From Fusobacterium sp. (GTDB lineage Bacteria; Fusobacteriota; Fusobacteriia; Fusobacteriales; Fusobacteriaceae), in the NCBI RefSeq assembly GCF_032477075.1, contig NZ_JAWDXO010000008.1, positions 27,864-91,863 on the forward strand: a stretch of 64,000 nucleotides of DNA, read 5' to 3'. Made by a program: the position numbers and the translations under genes. This document shows positions 16,274 through 24,073 of the stretch, one piece after another (the stretch's first letter is position 1; the number at the start of each line of letters is the position of its first letter). The notes below the pieces were generated by a model. The model saw nothing but the letters and a program-made list of their open reading frames with translations, did no database searches and was not told the origin of the DNA.

Positions 16274-17188
16274 CTACTCCCCTCCTCTTATTCTAGGATC
16301 AATAACTGAATAGAGGATATCTATAATAAAATTAATAATAACAAGCACTACTGATGTATAGAAAATCAATCCTTGTATTAAAGGGATATCTCTTGTTACT
16401 ACTGAAGTTATAAGAAGTCTTCCTATTCCTGGAATAGAAAATATCTGCTCTATTATTACTATTCCTGTAATGAGATCTATTATCATAATTCCTATCAATG
16501 GAATAACAGGAAGAATGGAATTTTTCAATATATACAGATTAAGCCATTTCATTTTAAGGCCATTTACATAAAGATATTTTATATATTCTTCCCTCATCTC
16601 ATATTCAAGATTGCTTCTGATATAGCTTGTAATTATTCCTATATTAGGAATAGCTATAACCACACAAGGCATAAGCAGAGATGTAAAAGTATTATTGTAT
16701 CCAACAGAAAACCATCTCAATATTACTCCAAAAACAAACATAAAAATTATTCCCAGCCAGAATGATGGAACTGAGATAAAAACTCCTATCATAAAGTCTC
16801 CAAATTTTTTCACATGTTTATTTTTTATTTTATACAGCAAAAAAGATAGGGGTACAGATACTAAAAATACTATCCCTATGGAAATCATGGCTATTTCTAA
16901 AGTGAGGGGAAGCCTTTTAAGAATAAGGTCAACAACAGGTTCAGAGTACTTAAAGGAATTTCCAAAATCTCCTGCAAGCACTCCTTTTCCCCATGTCAGA
17001 TATCTGACTATCAGACTCTTATTTAATCCAAGAGTTTCCCTTAATAATTCAATGTCCTCTGGAGTACTTTCAACACCAAGTATTGCTGATGCTGGATCAC
17101 CAGGAATCATTTCTAAAAGCAAAAATGAAAGTGTCCCTATAAGAAATATAGAAAAAATCATCTTTGCGAGTTTTTTTATATAAAACAT
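16274..17188 (-). CDS. ABC transporter permease, first subunit (NikB/OppB type)
   Basis: 304 residues with six predicted spans. The motif IPGDPASAILG after the first span is the OppB/DppB/NikB signature. The EAA-type loop is EEYIKYLYVNGLKMKWLNLYILKNSILP. I place the start at 17188: a GGAG ribosome site in the last codons of the substrate-binding gene precedes it and the protein then begins MFYIKKLAKM, a normal membrane N-terminus. A longer open frame up to 17251 would add 21 residues overlapping the upstream gene and is not credible. Confidence 0.9.
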   Translation of the reverse strand: MFYIKKLAKMIFSIFLIGTLSFLLLEMIPGDPASAILGVESTPEDIELLRETLGLNKSLIVRYLTWGKGVLAGDFGNSFKYSEPVVDLILKRLPLTLEIAMISIGIVFLVSVPLSFLLYKIKNKHVKKFGDFMIGVFISVPSFWLGIIFMFVFGVILRWFSVGYNNTFTSLLMPCVVIAIPNIGIITSYIRSNLEYEMREEYIKYLYVNGLKMKWLNLYILKNSILPVIPLIGIMIIDLITGIVIIEQIFSIPGIGRLLITSVVTRDIPLIQGLIFYTSVVLVIINFIIDILYSVIDPRIRGGE

Positions 17189-17189
17189 T

Positions 17190-18683
17190 TTAATCTCCAA
17201 TACTAATTTTTGCGAAGTTCGTAAATGAGAGTGGATAGAATACATATCCATTTATATTTTTATTCACAGCTGTGATAAGTTCTGGATCCATTATGAAAAC
17301 TGCTACATTTTCATCTCTTAATATTCTTTGAGCTTCTTTATAATATTCAATCCTTTTATTTTCATCAGATGTTATCTTTGCATCTGCAATAAGTTTGTCA
17401 TATTTAGGATTTTCATAGTTGAAGAAATTTCTTGGATAATTTGATGCATATCTCTTCAATATAGAGTCTGGATCAAGTTTTCCTGTAAGTCCCACTATAG
17501 TTGCTTCATATTTTCTTCCACTGTAAACTTCTGACAGCCAAGTTGCCCATTCTACAGTTTCTATATTCATTGTAATTCCCACATCTTTAAGCTGCTCAGC
17601 TATAACTTGAGCTGTTGATACATGCATTGCATAATTGCTTGGAACTCTTACTGTAAATTCAAGATTTTCATATCCTGCATTTTTTAAAAGTTCTTTCGCT
17701 TTTTCAATATCTCTTTTTTCACCAATATTATCTATACAGAATTTTTTCATTACTGGACTCATATTTGTTTCAAGTTTTATTCCATATCCACCCATTACAT
17801 TTTTAATTATTCCATCTTTGTCAACTGCTAAATTTATGGCTTCCCTTACTTCTTTATGACTGAATGGTTCAAATTTATTATTAAGAGCAAATAATTGAAC
17901 TGTATTTTGAGCTCCTGATATAGTTTTAAAATTCTTAAGTTCGTTTAATCTTTTTGCATCTACACGTGGAAGAATATCTATCTCTCCTGATAAAAGTTTT
18001 AGAAATGCTGTTTCTGCATTTGGAGTTACAAATATTTCAACTCCATCTATTTTAGCCTTTTCTCCCCAGTAATCATTATTTTTTTCTAATGTTATTTTTT
18101 GCTCTCTCTCATATCCAGATACTTTAAACGGACCTGTTCCTATTGGTTCTTTGTCTAGAGAATCTCTATTTTCATCAGGAACTATCCCTTCTGTCATATA
18201 GTAAATAAAAGCTGAATCTGGAACTTTTAAAGTGATTGTCACTTCATCTTCACCAGTTATTTTTATATCATCTATGTTTGAAAACATAGCCTGAGCAGGA
18301 GTATCTCCCTCTCTTCCTGACATCTTTCTTAAAGAAAATTCAACATCTTTCACATCTAAAGAATTTCCATTATGAAATTTAATTCCATCTCTTATTTTAA
18401 ATATGTATTTCAATCCATCTTCTGATATATTATATTCCTTTGCTACTGCTGGATAAAGTCCTCCATCAACTGTTGGCATAACAAGTCCTTCAAAAACATT
18501 CATCATTATCTCTTCTGAACCACTTGATACAAGTTTATAAGGGTTTAAGCTATCTATATCCATACTAGTAATAGTTCTTACCACTTTTTTTTCAGGAACT
18601 TTTTCTTTTTTTCCACATCCTAAAAGAGCCAGTCCTAGCAATGATAATACTACTAGCTTTTTATTTCTACCTTTTAAATACAT
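17190..18683 (-). CDS. ABC transporter substrate-binding lipoprotein (family 5)
   Basis: 497 residues. Lipoprotein signal with lipobox LLGC, then a family-5 solute-binding protein (NikA/DppA/OppA fold). Conserved segments are DIDSLNPYKLVSSGSEEIMMNVFEGLV, KFHNGNSLDVKDVEFSLRKM and EPIGTGPFKV. It captures the substrate outside the inner membrane and hands it to the permeases encoded behind it. Family 5 covers peptides, nickel and metallophores. The short ATPases favour a Nik/metal-like system, but no metal ligand is recognisable, so the substrate stays open. It heads the five-gene operon, which has its own promoter. Confidence 0.88.
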   Translation of the reverse strand: MYLKGRNKKLVVLSLLGLALLGCGKKEKVPEKKVVRTITSMDIDSLNPYKLVSSGSEEIMMNVFEGLVMPTVDGGLYPAVAKEYNISEDGLKYIFKIRDGIKFHNGNSLDVKDVEFSLRKMSGREGDTPAQAMFSNIDDIKITGEDEVTITLKVPDSAFIYYMTEGIVPDENRDSLDKEPIGTGPFKVSGYEREQKITLEKNNDYWGEKAKIDGVEIFVTPNAETAFLKLLSGEIDILPRVDAKRLNELKNFKTISGAQNTVQLFALNNKFEPFSHKEVREAINLAVDKDGIIKNVMGGYGIKLETNMSPVMKKFCIDNIGEKRDIEKAKELLKNAGYENLEFTVRVPSNYAMHVSTAQVIAEQLKDVGITMNIETVEWATWLSEVYSGRKYEATIVGLTGKLDPDSILKRYASNYPRNFFNYENPKYDKLIADAKITSDENKRIEYYKEAQRILRDENVAVFIMDPELITAVNKNINGYVFYPLSFTNFAKISIGD

Positions 18684-18749
18684 TTTTCCTCCCTAATCCA
18701 TTAAAAAATGTGTTTCATAATACATCATTAATAATATTAAAGCTGATTT

Positions 18750-18778
18750 ATCGTATCACATTTTCCCATTTATTTCAA
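18750..18778 (-). promoter_or_regulatory. Promoter of the family-5 ABC importer operon
   Basis: On the minus strand TTGAAA (18773-18778), 17 bases, then TACGAT (18750-18755) with a TG extension, about 65 bases before the lipoprotein start. Confidence 0.6.
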
Positions 18779-18996
18779 TGAATATATTAATTTTAAGTTT
18801 CTTTCTACCATATATTTATTTGATATAACCATACTACGTGATTTTTTATTTTTTTACAAGAACTTTATCTCATCTGTTGAGTTTAAGAATAAAAATATGA
18901 CATAATTGAGCATTAAAATTCCATTATGGTAATATTCTTATTTATCAAAAAATTATTTATTTAATTTTTTTATAAAAAAAAATTTTCAAAAAAACA
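18779..18996. other. A/T-rich divergent intergenic stretch
   Basis: Together with its flanks this is the 607-base gap between the two divergent operons. In this part I see no open frame with a ribosome site. There is only a short palindrome around 18920 (CCATTATGG) and A/T runs. The functional content of the gap is the two outward promoters and the leader RNA that begins about 19032. Confidence 0.5.
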
Positions 18997-19025
18997 TTGA
19001 CAATATCTTTTTCAAGTTATATAAT
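18997..19025 (+). promoter_or_regulatory. Consensus promoter of the amino-acid operon leader
   Basis: TTGACA (18997-19002), a 17-base spacer and TATAAT (19020-19025): a perfect sigma-70 promoter. It lies 266 bases upstream of the first large gene, so it makes a long leader. A second possible -10 (TGATATAAT, 19151-19159) lies inside the leader. Confidence 0.85.
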
Positions 19026-19061
19026 CACTTCAATAAAATAAATTAATAAAGGGAGAAAAAA

Positions 19062-19136
19062 ATGTTATTTAAGAATCTAAGGAGTATGCCACAATTAAAT
19101 ATTTTCAACATATTCCTGTATAAAAGGATTCTTTAA
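19062..19136 (+). CDS. Possible 24-codon leader peptide
   Basis: An ATG 6 bases behind a GGGAG site opens 24 codons (MLFKNLRSMPQLNIFNIFLYKRIL, shown once because it is just 24 long in full: begins MLFKNLRSMP, ends FLYKRIL) before TAA. It lies exactly over the P1/P2 fold of the leader, so it is either a translated attenuator peptide or a chance frame in a structured RNA. There is no run of one amino acid of the kind seen in classic attenuators, although Leu, Ile, Phe and Asn dominate. It could alternatively be free of function. Confidence 0.3.
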   Translation: MLFKNLRSMPQLNIFNIFLYKRIL

Positions 19137-19220
19137 TATGGCATTATTCATGATATAATATATATTTGTAAAGATGGGATTAATTTTCCCAGAGTATATT
19201 TTTTATGAATTCGTTTATTA

Positions 19221-19257
19221 AAGTATTGATTCCTTTTAGGAATCAGTACTTTTTTTA
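19221..19257 (+). terminator. Leader terminator in front of the amino-acid-binding gene
   Basis: A 12-bp stem (AGUAUUGAUUCC with GGAAUCAGUACU, one G-U) and loop UUUUA, followed by UUUUUUU. It ends 33 bases upstream of the ATG at 19291, a position that only makes sense as a regulated terminator because no substantial gene precedes it. Confidence 0.88.
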
Positions 19258-19290
19258 TTTTAATCATTAATAAAACATGGAGGAAAATTT

Positions 19291-20031
19291 ATGAAAAAAC
19301 TTTTTAAATTATTTATGTTATCTGTACTATTGGTCTTAGCAGCAGCTTGCGGAACTTCTAAAACTGAACAGGCAAAAGCTGATAAAGTCTATGTAATAGG
19401 AACTAATGCTGAATACCCACCTTTTGAATATTTAGAAAATGATCAGGTATGTGGTCTAGATGCTGATATTATTTCTGCAATAGCCCAAAAATTAAATATA
19501 CAATATAAATGGTCTAATACAAATTTTGATGGACTTATCCCTGCACTTCAGACAAAAAAAATGGATGCTGTCATAGCTGGAATGAGTATTACTCCTGAAA
19601 GAGCAAAAGCTGTTAATTTTTCTATACCTTATCTTTCATCTAATGTAGCTTTTATAGCAAATAAGAATAAACCTATCAATGGCATAGAGGATTTGGAAAA
19701 TAAAAACTATGGTGCTGAACTTGGAACTACAAAAGAAGCTGCTGCAAGAAAAATAAAAGGTGCAACTGTGACTCCTTTCTCTTCTAATACTGGTGCTCTT
19801 GTTGCTTTAAAAAGCGGTAAAATAGATGGAATTGTACTTGATGAAAGCGTAGCTGTAAAATTTGTTGAAAACAATCCTGAACTTATGCTTGTAGGAGCTC
19901 TTGAAGGAGAACCTAAAGCTATTGCTTTCAATAAAGATGATACAGAACTTATGGAAAAATTCAATAAAGCTCTTCAAGAACTTATTGATGATGGAACTAT
20001 TCAAAAATTAAGAGAGAAATACGGAGTATAG
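19291..20031 (+). CDS. Amino-acid ABC transporter substrate-binding lipoprotein (family 3)
   Basis: 246 residues. Signal peptide with lipobox LAAAC, then a family-3 binding protein of the GlnH/ArtJ/HisJ fold. Ligand-contact segments are GTNAEYPPFEYLEND, GLDADIISAIAQKLN, DGLIPALQTKKMDAVIAGMSITPERAKAVNFS and LGTTKEAA. The PPFE, Asp-Ala-Asp and Arg positions that hold the alpha-amino and carboxylate groups are kept. No permease or ATPase gene follows. Instead it is co-transcribed with a 2-oxoacid reductase-like gene 13 bases downstream. It must work with a transporter encoded elsewhere or act as a sensor. An AGGA site precedes the ATG, behind the leader terminator. Confidence 0.9.
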   Translation: MKKLFKLFMLSVLLVLAAACGTSKTEQAKADKVYVIGTNAEYPPFEYLENDQVCGLDADIISAIAQKLNIQYKWSNTNFDGLIPALQTKKMDAVIAGMSITPERAKAVNFSIPYLSSNVAFIANKNKPINGIEDLENKNYGAELGTTKEAAARKIKGATVTPFSSNTGALVALKSGKIDGIVLDESVAVKFVENNPELMLVGALEGEPKAIAFNKDDTELMEKFNKALQELIDDGTIQKLREKYGV

Positions 20032-20044
20032 TGGAGGCATACTT

Positions 20045-21106
20045 ATGTTTGAAAATTTTTCATTCACTTCTTATTTTATAGATAAGAACATATGGAATTG
20101 CCTAAAAAATGAAATTATATTATATGATAATATTCTTATTATAACTGGAGAAAATTCTTTTAACAGTATAGAAGAAAAGATTTTTCCTTTACTTGATGGG
20201 AAAAAATATTCAGTTGAAAAATATAATGGTGAATGTTCCTATGAAAATGTTGATAAAATACTGAAAAATATAATAAATAAAAAAATCGACCTTATTCTTG
20301 GAATAGGTGGAGGAAAAGCTATAGACACAGCAAAGATAGCAGCATTTAGATTAGGGATAGATATATTTACTATCCCTACTATTGCTTCTACCTGCTCTGC
20401 TACATCTGCCTTATCAGTGGTATATAATGATGATGGGAGTTTTAAAGAATTTTTTGACTTCCCTTCTCCTCCTAAAAAAACCTTTATAGATTTGAAAACT
20501 ATAAAAGCTGCTCCTGAAAAATATATCTGGGCTGGTATGGGAGACACACTTGCTAAGTTTTATGAGGTTAGAATGAAATATGAATATGTTTCCAGCAAAA
20601 ATAATGGAAAGATGAACTATCCAAATACTCTGGGAAAAGAAATAAGTCATCTATGTGGCTCTGTAATACTCGAAAATGGTATTTTTGCTTATTTCAGTGA
20701 AAATATCAATGAAGAATTTAAAAAAATTGTTCTAGCCATAATAGTAAATACTGGAATGGTTTCTAATTTAGTGGAAGAATTTCTTAATGGATCTATTGCT
20801 CATTCTGTTTTTTATGGTCTTACTTTGCTTCCTTCACTAGAAAAAGAACATCTTCATGGAGAGGTGGTAGCATTTGGTATACTTGTTCAGCTCCTTCTTG
20901 AAGGAAAAAAAGAAGAATTTGAACAGCTTCTTCCTTTTTACAAGAAATTATCTTTTCCAACAAAATTATTAGAAATAGTGAAAAAAGAGGAATTTGAAAA
21001 GATGGAAGATAAAGTCCTCTGGGCTATTTTGACAGGACCTGATATAATAGACATGGAATTCAATATAAATAAAGAAAATTTAAGAAAAGTACTTTTTTCA
21101 TTGTAG
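20045..21106 (+). CDS. Iron-containing alcohol dehydrogenase family, HcxA/YbdH-like 2-oxoacid reductase
   Basis: 353 residues of the group III (GldA-like) dehydrogenase fold. The nucleotide-binding turn is GIGGGKAIDTAK (about 84-95), followed by PTIASTCSATSALSVVY. Metal ligands are expected in GMGDTLAKF (Asp), SIAHSVFYG (His) and EHLHGEVVAFG (His). Length and pairing with an aminotransferase recall E. coli HcxA (YbdH), which reduces 2-oxoacids such as 2-oxobutyrate and is encoded next to the methionine aminotransferase YbdL. I infer the same two-step chemistry here: amino acid to oxoacid to hydroxyacid. Glycerol dehydrogenase activity is a less likely alternative. The GGAGG site overlaps the end of the preceding gene region. 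Confidence 0.72.
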   Translation: MFENFSFTSYFIDKNIWNCLKNEIILYDNILIITGENSFNSIEEKIFPLLDGKKYSVEKYNGECSYENVDKILKNIINKKIDLILGIGGGKAIDTAKIAAFRLGIDIFTIPTIASTCSATSALSVVYNDDGSFKEFFDFPSPPKKTFIDLKTIKAAPEKYIWAGMGDTLAKFYEVRMKYEYVSSKNNGKMNYPNTLGKEISHLCGSVILENGIFAYFSENINEEFKKIVLAIIVNTGMVSNLVEEFLNGSIAHSVFYGLTLLPSLEKEHLHGEVVAFGILVQLLLEGKKEEFEQLLPFYKKLSFPTKLLEIVKKEEFEKMEDKVLWAILTGPDIIDMEFNINKENLRKVLFSL

Positions 21107-21115
21107 GGGGTAAAA

Positions 21116-22267
21116 ATGAAATGTTTTATTGCAGATAAATTTAAAGAAAGAAATTACTCTATGGGAAATAAAAAAGGATCAAAAACCTGCTCTCTCCCTC
21201 TTATTAATCTTGGAATAGGAGATTTAGATATACATACTGATGAACATCTGATTGAGCTAACTATGGCTGATGCTAAAAAAGGGCACACTCACTACACTGA
21301 TTCATATGGTTATCTTGAATTAAGAGAAGAAATATGCAGATACCATAAAGAAAACTTTAAAAATTATGATTTTTCTCCTAAAGATATTATGATAACTACT
21401 GGAGCATGTCATGCACTTTATCTTGTATTTAAAAGTATTCTTAATAAAGGAGAAGAGGCAATACTTCTTGCACCTTTTTTTCCAGTGTATGCTGACCAGA
21501 TAAAATTATCTGATGGAGTTCCTGTAATTGTAGAAACAAAAATTGAAAATAATTTCCAAATAATAAAAGAAGATTTAGAAAAAGCAATAACACCAAAAAC
21601 AAAGTGTATAGTTGCAAATTCTCCATCTAACCCCACTGGTGTTTGCTACAGTATAGAAAGTATGAATGTCATCAAAGAAATCTCTGAAAAATATGACCTT
21701 TTGGTTATTGCTGATGATGTTTATGATTTTTATTCATATGAAAAAACTTTTATTCCAATCATCACTTTAGATGGAATGAAAGAAAGAACTATATCTGTAT
21801 GTAGTTTTTCTAAAAATTTTGCTATGACTGGTTGGAGAATCGGATATGCTATTTCTCAAGTTCCTGAACTCATAAGTTGTATTAACTATATAAATGAAGC
21901 CATTATTTACAGTGCACCTGCTGTATCTCAAAGATGTGCTATCCATGCTCTTAAAAACTTTGAAAAACAGAGAAAGAAACTTGTTCCTATATTTAAAGAA
22001 AGAGTTGAATACTGCTATGAGAGAGTAAAAAAAATATCCTTCCTTGACTGTTTCAAAGCACAAGGAGGAATATACCTATTTTTAAATATTGAAAAAACTG
22101 GAATGACTTCTGAAGAATTTACAGATTTTCTTTTAGAAAAATGTAATATAATAGTTGTAAATGGTACTCCTTTTGGAGTAAAGGGATTTGTAAGAATAGC
22201 TTGTACTCTTGAAATATCAAAACTTGCAGAAGCTTTTGACAGGATAGAGAATATGATATCTTTATAA
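21116..22267 (+). CDS. PLP-dependent aminotransferase class I/II (methionine-type, YbdL-like)
   Basis: 383 residues of fold type I. The PLP lysine is in SFSKNFAMTGWRIGY (about residue 231). Other cofactor contacts are ITTGACHALY, NSPSNPTG (Asn), ADDVYDFY (Asp and Tyr) and the carboxylate-binding Arg in GFVRIACTLE. It starts 9 bases after the dehydrogenase, with GGGGG upstream. YbdL of E. coli (386 residues) prefers methionine and aromatic amino acids; the neighbour HcxA-like gene supports a shared origin. General aspartate or aromatic aminotransferases are alternatives. It ends the operon in front of a terminator. Confidence 0.85.
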   Translation: MKCFIADKFKERNYSMGNKKGSKTCSLPLINLGIGDLDIHTDEHLIELTMADAKKGHTHYTDSYGYLELREEICRYHKENFKNYDFSPKDIMITTGACHALYLVFKSILNKGEEAILLAPFFPVYADQIKLSDGVPVIVETKIENNFQIIKEDLEKAITPKTKCIVANSPSNPTGVCYSIESMNVIKEISEKYDLLVIADDVYDFYSYEKTFIPIITLDGMKERTISVCSFSKNFAMTGWRIGYAISQVPELISCINYINEAIIYSAPAVSQRCAIHALKNFEKQRKKLVPIFKERVEYCYERVKKISFLDCFKAQGGIYLFLNIEKTGMTSEEFTDFLLEKCNIIVVNGTPFGVKGFVRIACTLEISKLAEAFDRIENMISL

Positions 22268-22272
22268 AAAAC

Positions 22273-22312
22273 TAAAGAAGCTGACTGAATTTATATTTAG
22301 AGCAGCTTTTTT
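22273..22312. terminator. Terminator of the amino-acid operon
   Basis: AAGCTG (22278-22283) / CAGCTT with an upper stem CTGAAT / ATTTAG, then seven Ts on the plus strand. It lies between convergent genes. Confidence 0.75.
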
Positions 22313-22327
22313 TATTCTTAATAAATT

Positions 22328-23059
22328 TTAATTTTTATATAAATTTATCCTAAAATCCTTTGCCACTTTTTCAGTACTGAGATTTTCTCCTCTAAGATAT
22401 ACTAATTTTAAGTCTTCTTCTAGTATTTCAGTATTACTGTTTCTCCATTTAATAAGATTCTCTTTGCTTAAGGCATTAATTGATTTTATTATTAATTCTT
22501 TTTCAGGGAAAGTGTGAATTATATAAAATGAATTTTGAAATTTTTCAATAATATTTTTCAAAGTTTTATATACTTCTTCTTTTTCAAAAAACATTAGAAT
22601 TCCTTCAAATATAAATATTCCTCTTCCTGTTGGAAATTTATCCCAGAATCCAGCTTCTAAAATATTTCCTGAAATATTATACTCATTTGGATATGAAGAA
22701 ACCATTTCTTTTCTATAGTCTATTACTTCTGGAAGATCAATATTATACCAAGGTATATTTTTTGTCTCCAATCTTCTATTACGAAAGTCCAGTCCACAGC
22801 CTATATTAAAAATAAAATCTATTTTCTCTTTACTTAAAATTTCAATTAAAAATTTATCAATATCCAGTGTTCTTTTTATTATTCTTTCAAAGGATTCTTT
22901 GTCAATATCTATATCTTTCAGTTCATCTTTTATAATATCAGGATTATTTTTAAAAAAATTTACTGCCTCTCCATCATATATTCTTTTATCATTAATTGAT
23001 TCTTTATACTTAAAATATAATGGTATAAAAAAAGTTTTTGATAAATTTTTCATTTTCAT
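22328..23059 (-). CDS. SAM-dependent methyltransferase of the LCM/TcmP family
   Basis: 243 residues. It resembles the leucine-carboxyl-methyltransferase / TcmP O-methyltransferase family: IYDGEAVNFF near the start, the glycine-rich SAM loop FIFNIGCGLDFRNRRL, NIDLPEVIDYRKEM (the acidic end of the second strand) and FIFEGILMFFEKEEV. In bacteria such enzymes methylate carboxylates or hydroxyls of small molecules; the target is unknown here. The GGAGG ribosome site 4 bases before the ATG fixes the start. It stands alone and converges with the amino-acid operon. Confidence 0.85.
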   Translation of the reverse strand: MKMKNLSKTFFIPLYFKYKESINDKRIYDGEAVNFFKNNPDIIKDELKDIDIDKESFERIIKRTLDIDKFLIEILSKEKIDFIFNIGCGLDFRNRRLETKNIPWYNIDLPEVIDYRKEMVSSYPNEYNISGNILEAGFWDKFPTGRGIFIFEGILMFFEKEEVYKTLKNIIEKFQNSFYIIHTFPEKELIIKSINALSKENLIKWRNSNTEILEEDLKLVYLRGENLSTEKVAKDFRINLYKN

Positions 23060-23161
23060 TTTCCTCCTTTATTGTCTAATATTTATACCATATGATAACA
23101 CAAATTACTTTGATTTTAAAATAATTTTATCTTAAAAATTATTTTAATTTTAGCAAATAAA

Positions 23162-23201
23162 AAAGAACAGCTTACATACAAAGATATCTTTTAGCTGTTC
23201 T
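23162..23201 (-). terminator. Terminator of the Fic operon
   Basis: A 9-bp stem AGAACAGCT / AGCTGTTCT (23164-23172 / 23193-23201) whose upstream arm overlaps the last codons of fic, with a T-run on the minus strand. Confidence 0.85.
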
Positions 23202-23787
23202 CATTATTTTTATTTATTCGTGTCATTCCCTTTTCAAATTTCACTGCAAGTATATCAGGATCATGAGTTAAATCAGACAATTCAACTATTCCTCTTTGAG
23301 TAATATGATCAAATACAAGTTCATATCCTCTTTCTTCTGCCAGCTGTCTTATAAATTCTCTCTGGGTTCTTCCATTTCCATCTCTAAAAGGATGAAGAGC
23401 ATTTATGTCCAACATTGTCTCAGCAAGTTTTAAAGCAAGTTCTGACTTATCAGTTATATTTTTAAAATAATCAGCATCTTTTATTTTTTTAAAAACTGTT
23501 TCACCATATGCTTCTATATGTTCCACAAGACAAAATAGAGATTTTCCTTTAGCTATATTCACATCTCTTACAGTTCCAGCCCATGAATATATATCCTGAA
23601 AAATATGTCTATGAAGTTTTTTCAGGTAGTTAAAATCAAAAGTTTTTTTCATATTATTTTTGAGTCTAAGTTCGAGAAGTCTAGCTCCAGACAAATTTTT
23701 CTCCTTTTTCTCAAGGAGTTTTCTGTCCTTTATATTCAATTTATTCACTAAAATCTTTGTTCCTAGATAAACATATTTATCTCCCAT
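23191..23787 (-). CDS. fic: Fic domain protein (AMP transferase toxin)
   Basis: 198 residues. Residues 132-143 are HPFRDGNGRTQR, the complete Fic core HPFxxGNGRxxR with catalytic His132 and the nucleotide-binding Gly-Asn-Gly-Arg. YSWAGTVRDVNIAKG (about 67-81) forms the beta-hairpin flap region that positions the target. No inhibitory (S/T)xxxE(G/N) motif is visible in the protein itself, so it must be restrained by a partner. That partner is the small gene 12 bases upstream. Fic proteins of this class AMPylate cellular targets such as gyrase and topoisomerase IV, which is family knowledge; the target here is unknown. Confidence 0.9.
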   Translation of the reverse strand: MGDKYVYLGTKILVNKLNIKDRKLLEKKEKNLSGARLLELRLKNNMKKTFDFNYLKKLHRHIFQDIYSWAGTVRDVNIAKGKSLFCLVEHIEAYGETVFKKIKDADYFKNITDKSELALKLAETMLDINALHPFRDGNGRTQREFIRQLAEERGYELVFDHITQRGIVELSDLTHDPDILAVKFEKGMTRINKNNENS

Positions 23788-23799
23788 AGAAACACCTCT

Positions 23800-23958
23800 T
23801 TAGTTATTTATGATTTTTTCTATAAGTTCCTCCACTGAAATTCTTCCCTCTGCTGCTGCCATAAAATCAGCTTTCTCTTCATCTGTATAAACTGCTCCCT
23901 CTAATTCATTTGTTTTTACTATATAATCAACAGCTTTTACAGCTTCATCTCTAGTCAT
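23800..23958 (-). CDS. VbhA-like Fic antitoxin, 52 residues
   Basis: An open frame of 52 codons with AGGAGG 7 bases upstream, directly in front of fic and in the same direction. The protein begins MTRDEAVKAVDYIVKTNELE and ends with VEELIEKIINN. It contains the inhibitory motif (S/T)xxxE(G/N) as T16-N-E-L-E20-G21. In VbhA/FicA antitoxins the motif's glutamate (here E20) blocks ATP gamma-phosphate binding in the Fic active site. A short helical antitoxin before a Fic gene lacking its own motif defines a class I Fic toxin-antitoxin pair. The assignment rests on motif, size and position. Confidence 0.85.
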   Translation of the reverse strand: MTRDEAVKAVDYIVKTNELEGAVYTDEEKADFMAAAEGRISVEELIEKIINN

Positions 23959-24073
23959 GTATCCTCCTGAATATAATTTATCTCATGATATATTATATCA
24001 TATTTTTCTGCTTATTACTATCTAAAAGGATTCTCTAAACTTTTTATAAACAAAGGCTTTATAAAACTTTCTA

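Larger units (their letters stand above)
19032..19258 (+). ncRNA. Structured 5' leader with terminator, candidate riboswitch or attenuator
   Basis: Transcription from the consensus promoter should begin near 19032. The RNA can fold into P1 (AAGAATC 19071-19077 with 19127-19133), nested P2 (AGGAGUAUG 19080-19088 with CAUAUUCCU 19109-19117, one G-U), a weak possible pseudoknot (CCA 19089-19091 with UGG 19139-19141), a GGGA/UCCC hairpin (19176-19190) and a final terminator hairpin. It does not contain the T-box, lysine, SAM-I, glycine or TPP consensus elements. The arrangement of a strong promoter, folded domain, terminator and gene implies control by premature termination. The signal is unknown, but the downstream genes suggest an amino acid or 2-oxoacid. 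Confidence 0.55.

Noticed and set aside
19032..19258. T-box, lysine or SAM-I riboswitch in the amino-acid operon leader
   Set aside because: I looked for the T-box AGGGUGG-type motif, the lysine AGAGGUGC and the SAM-I consensus; none is present. An unknown class is all I can claim.
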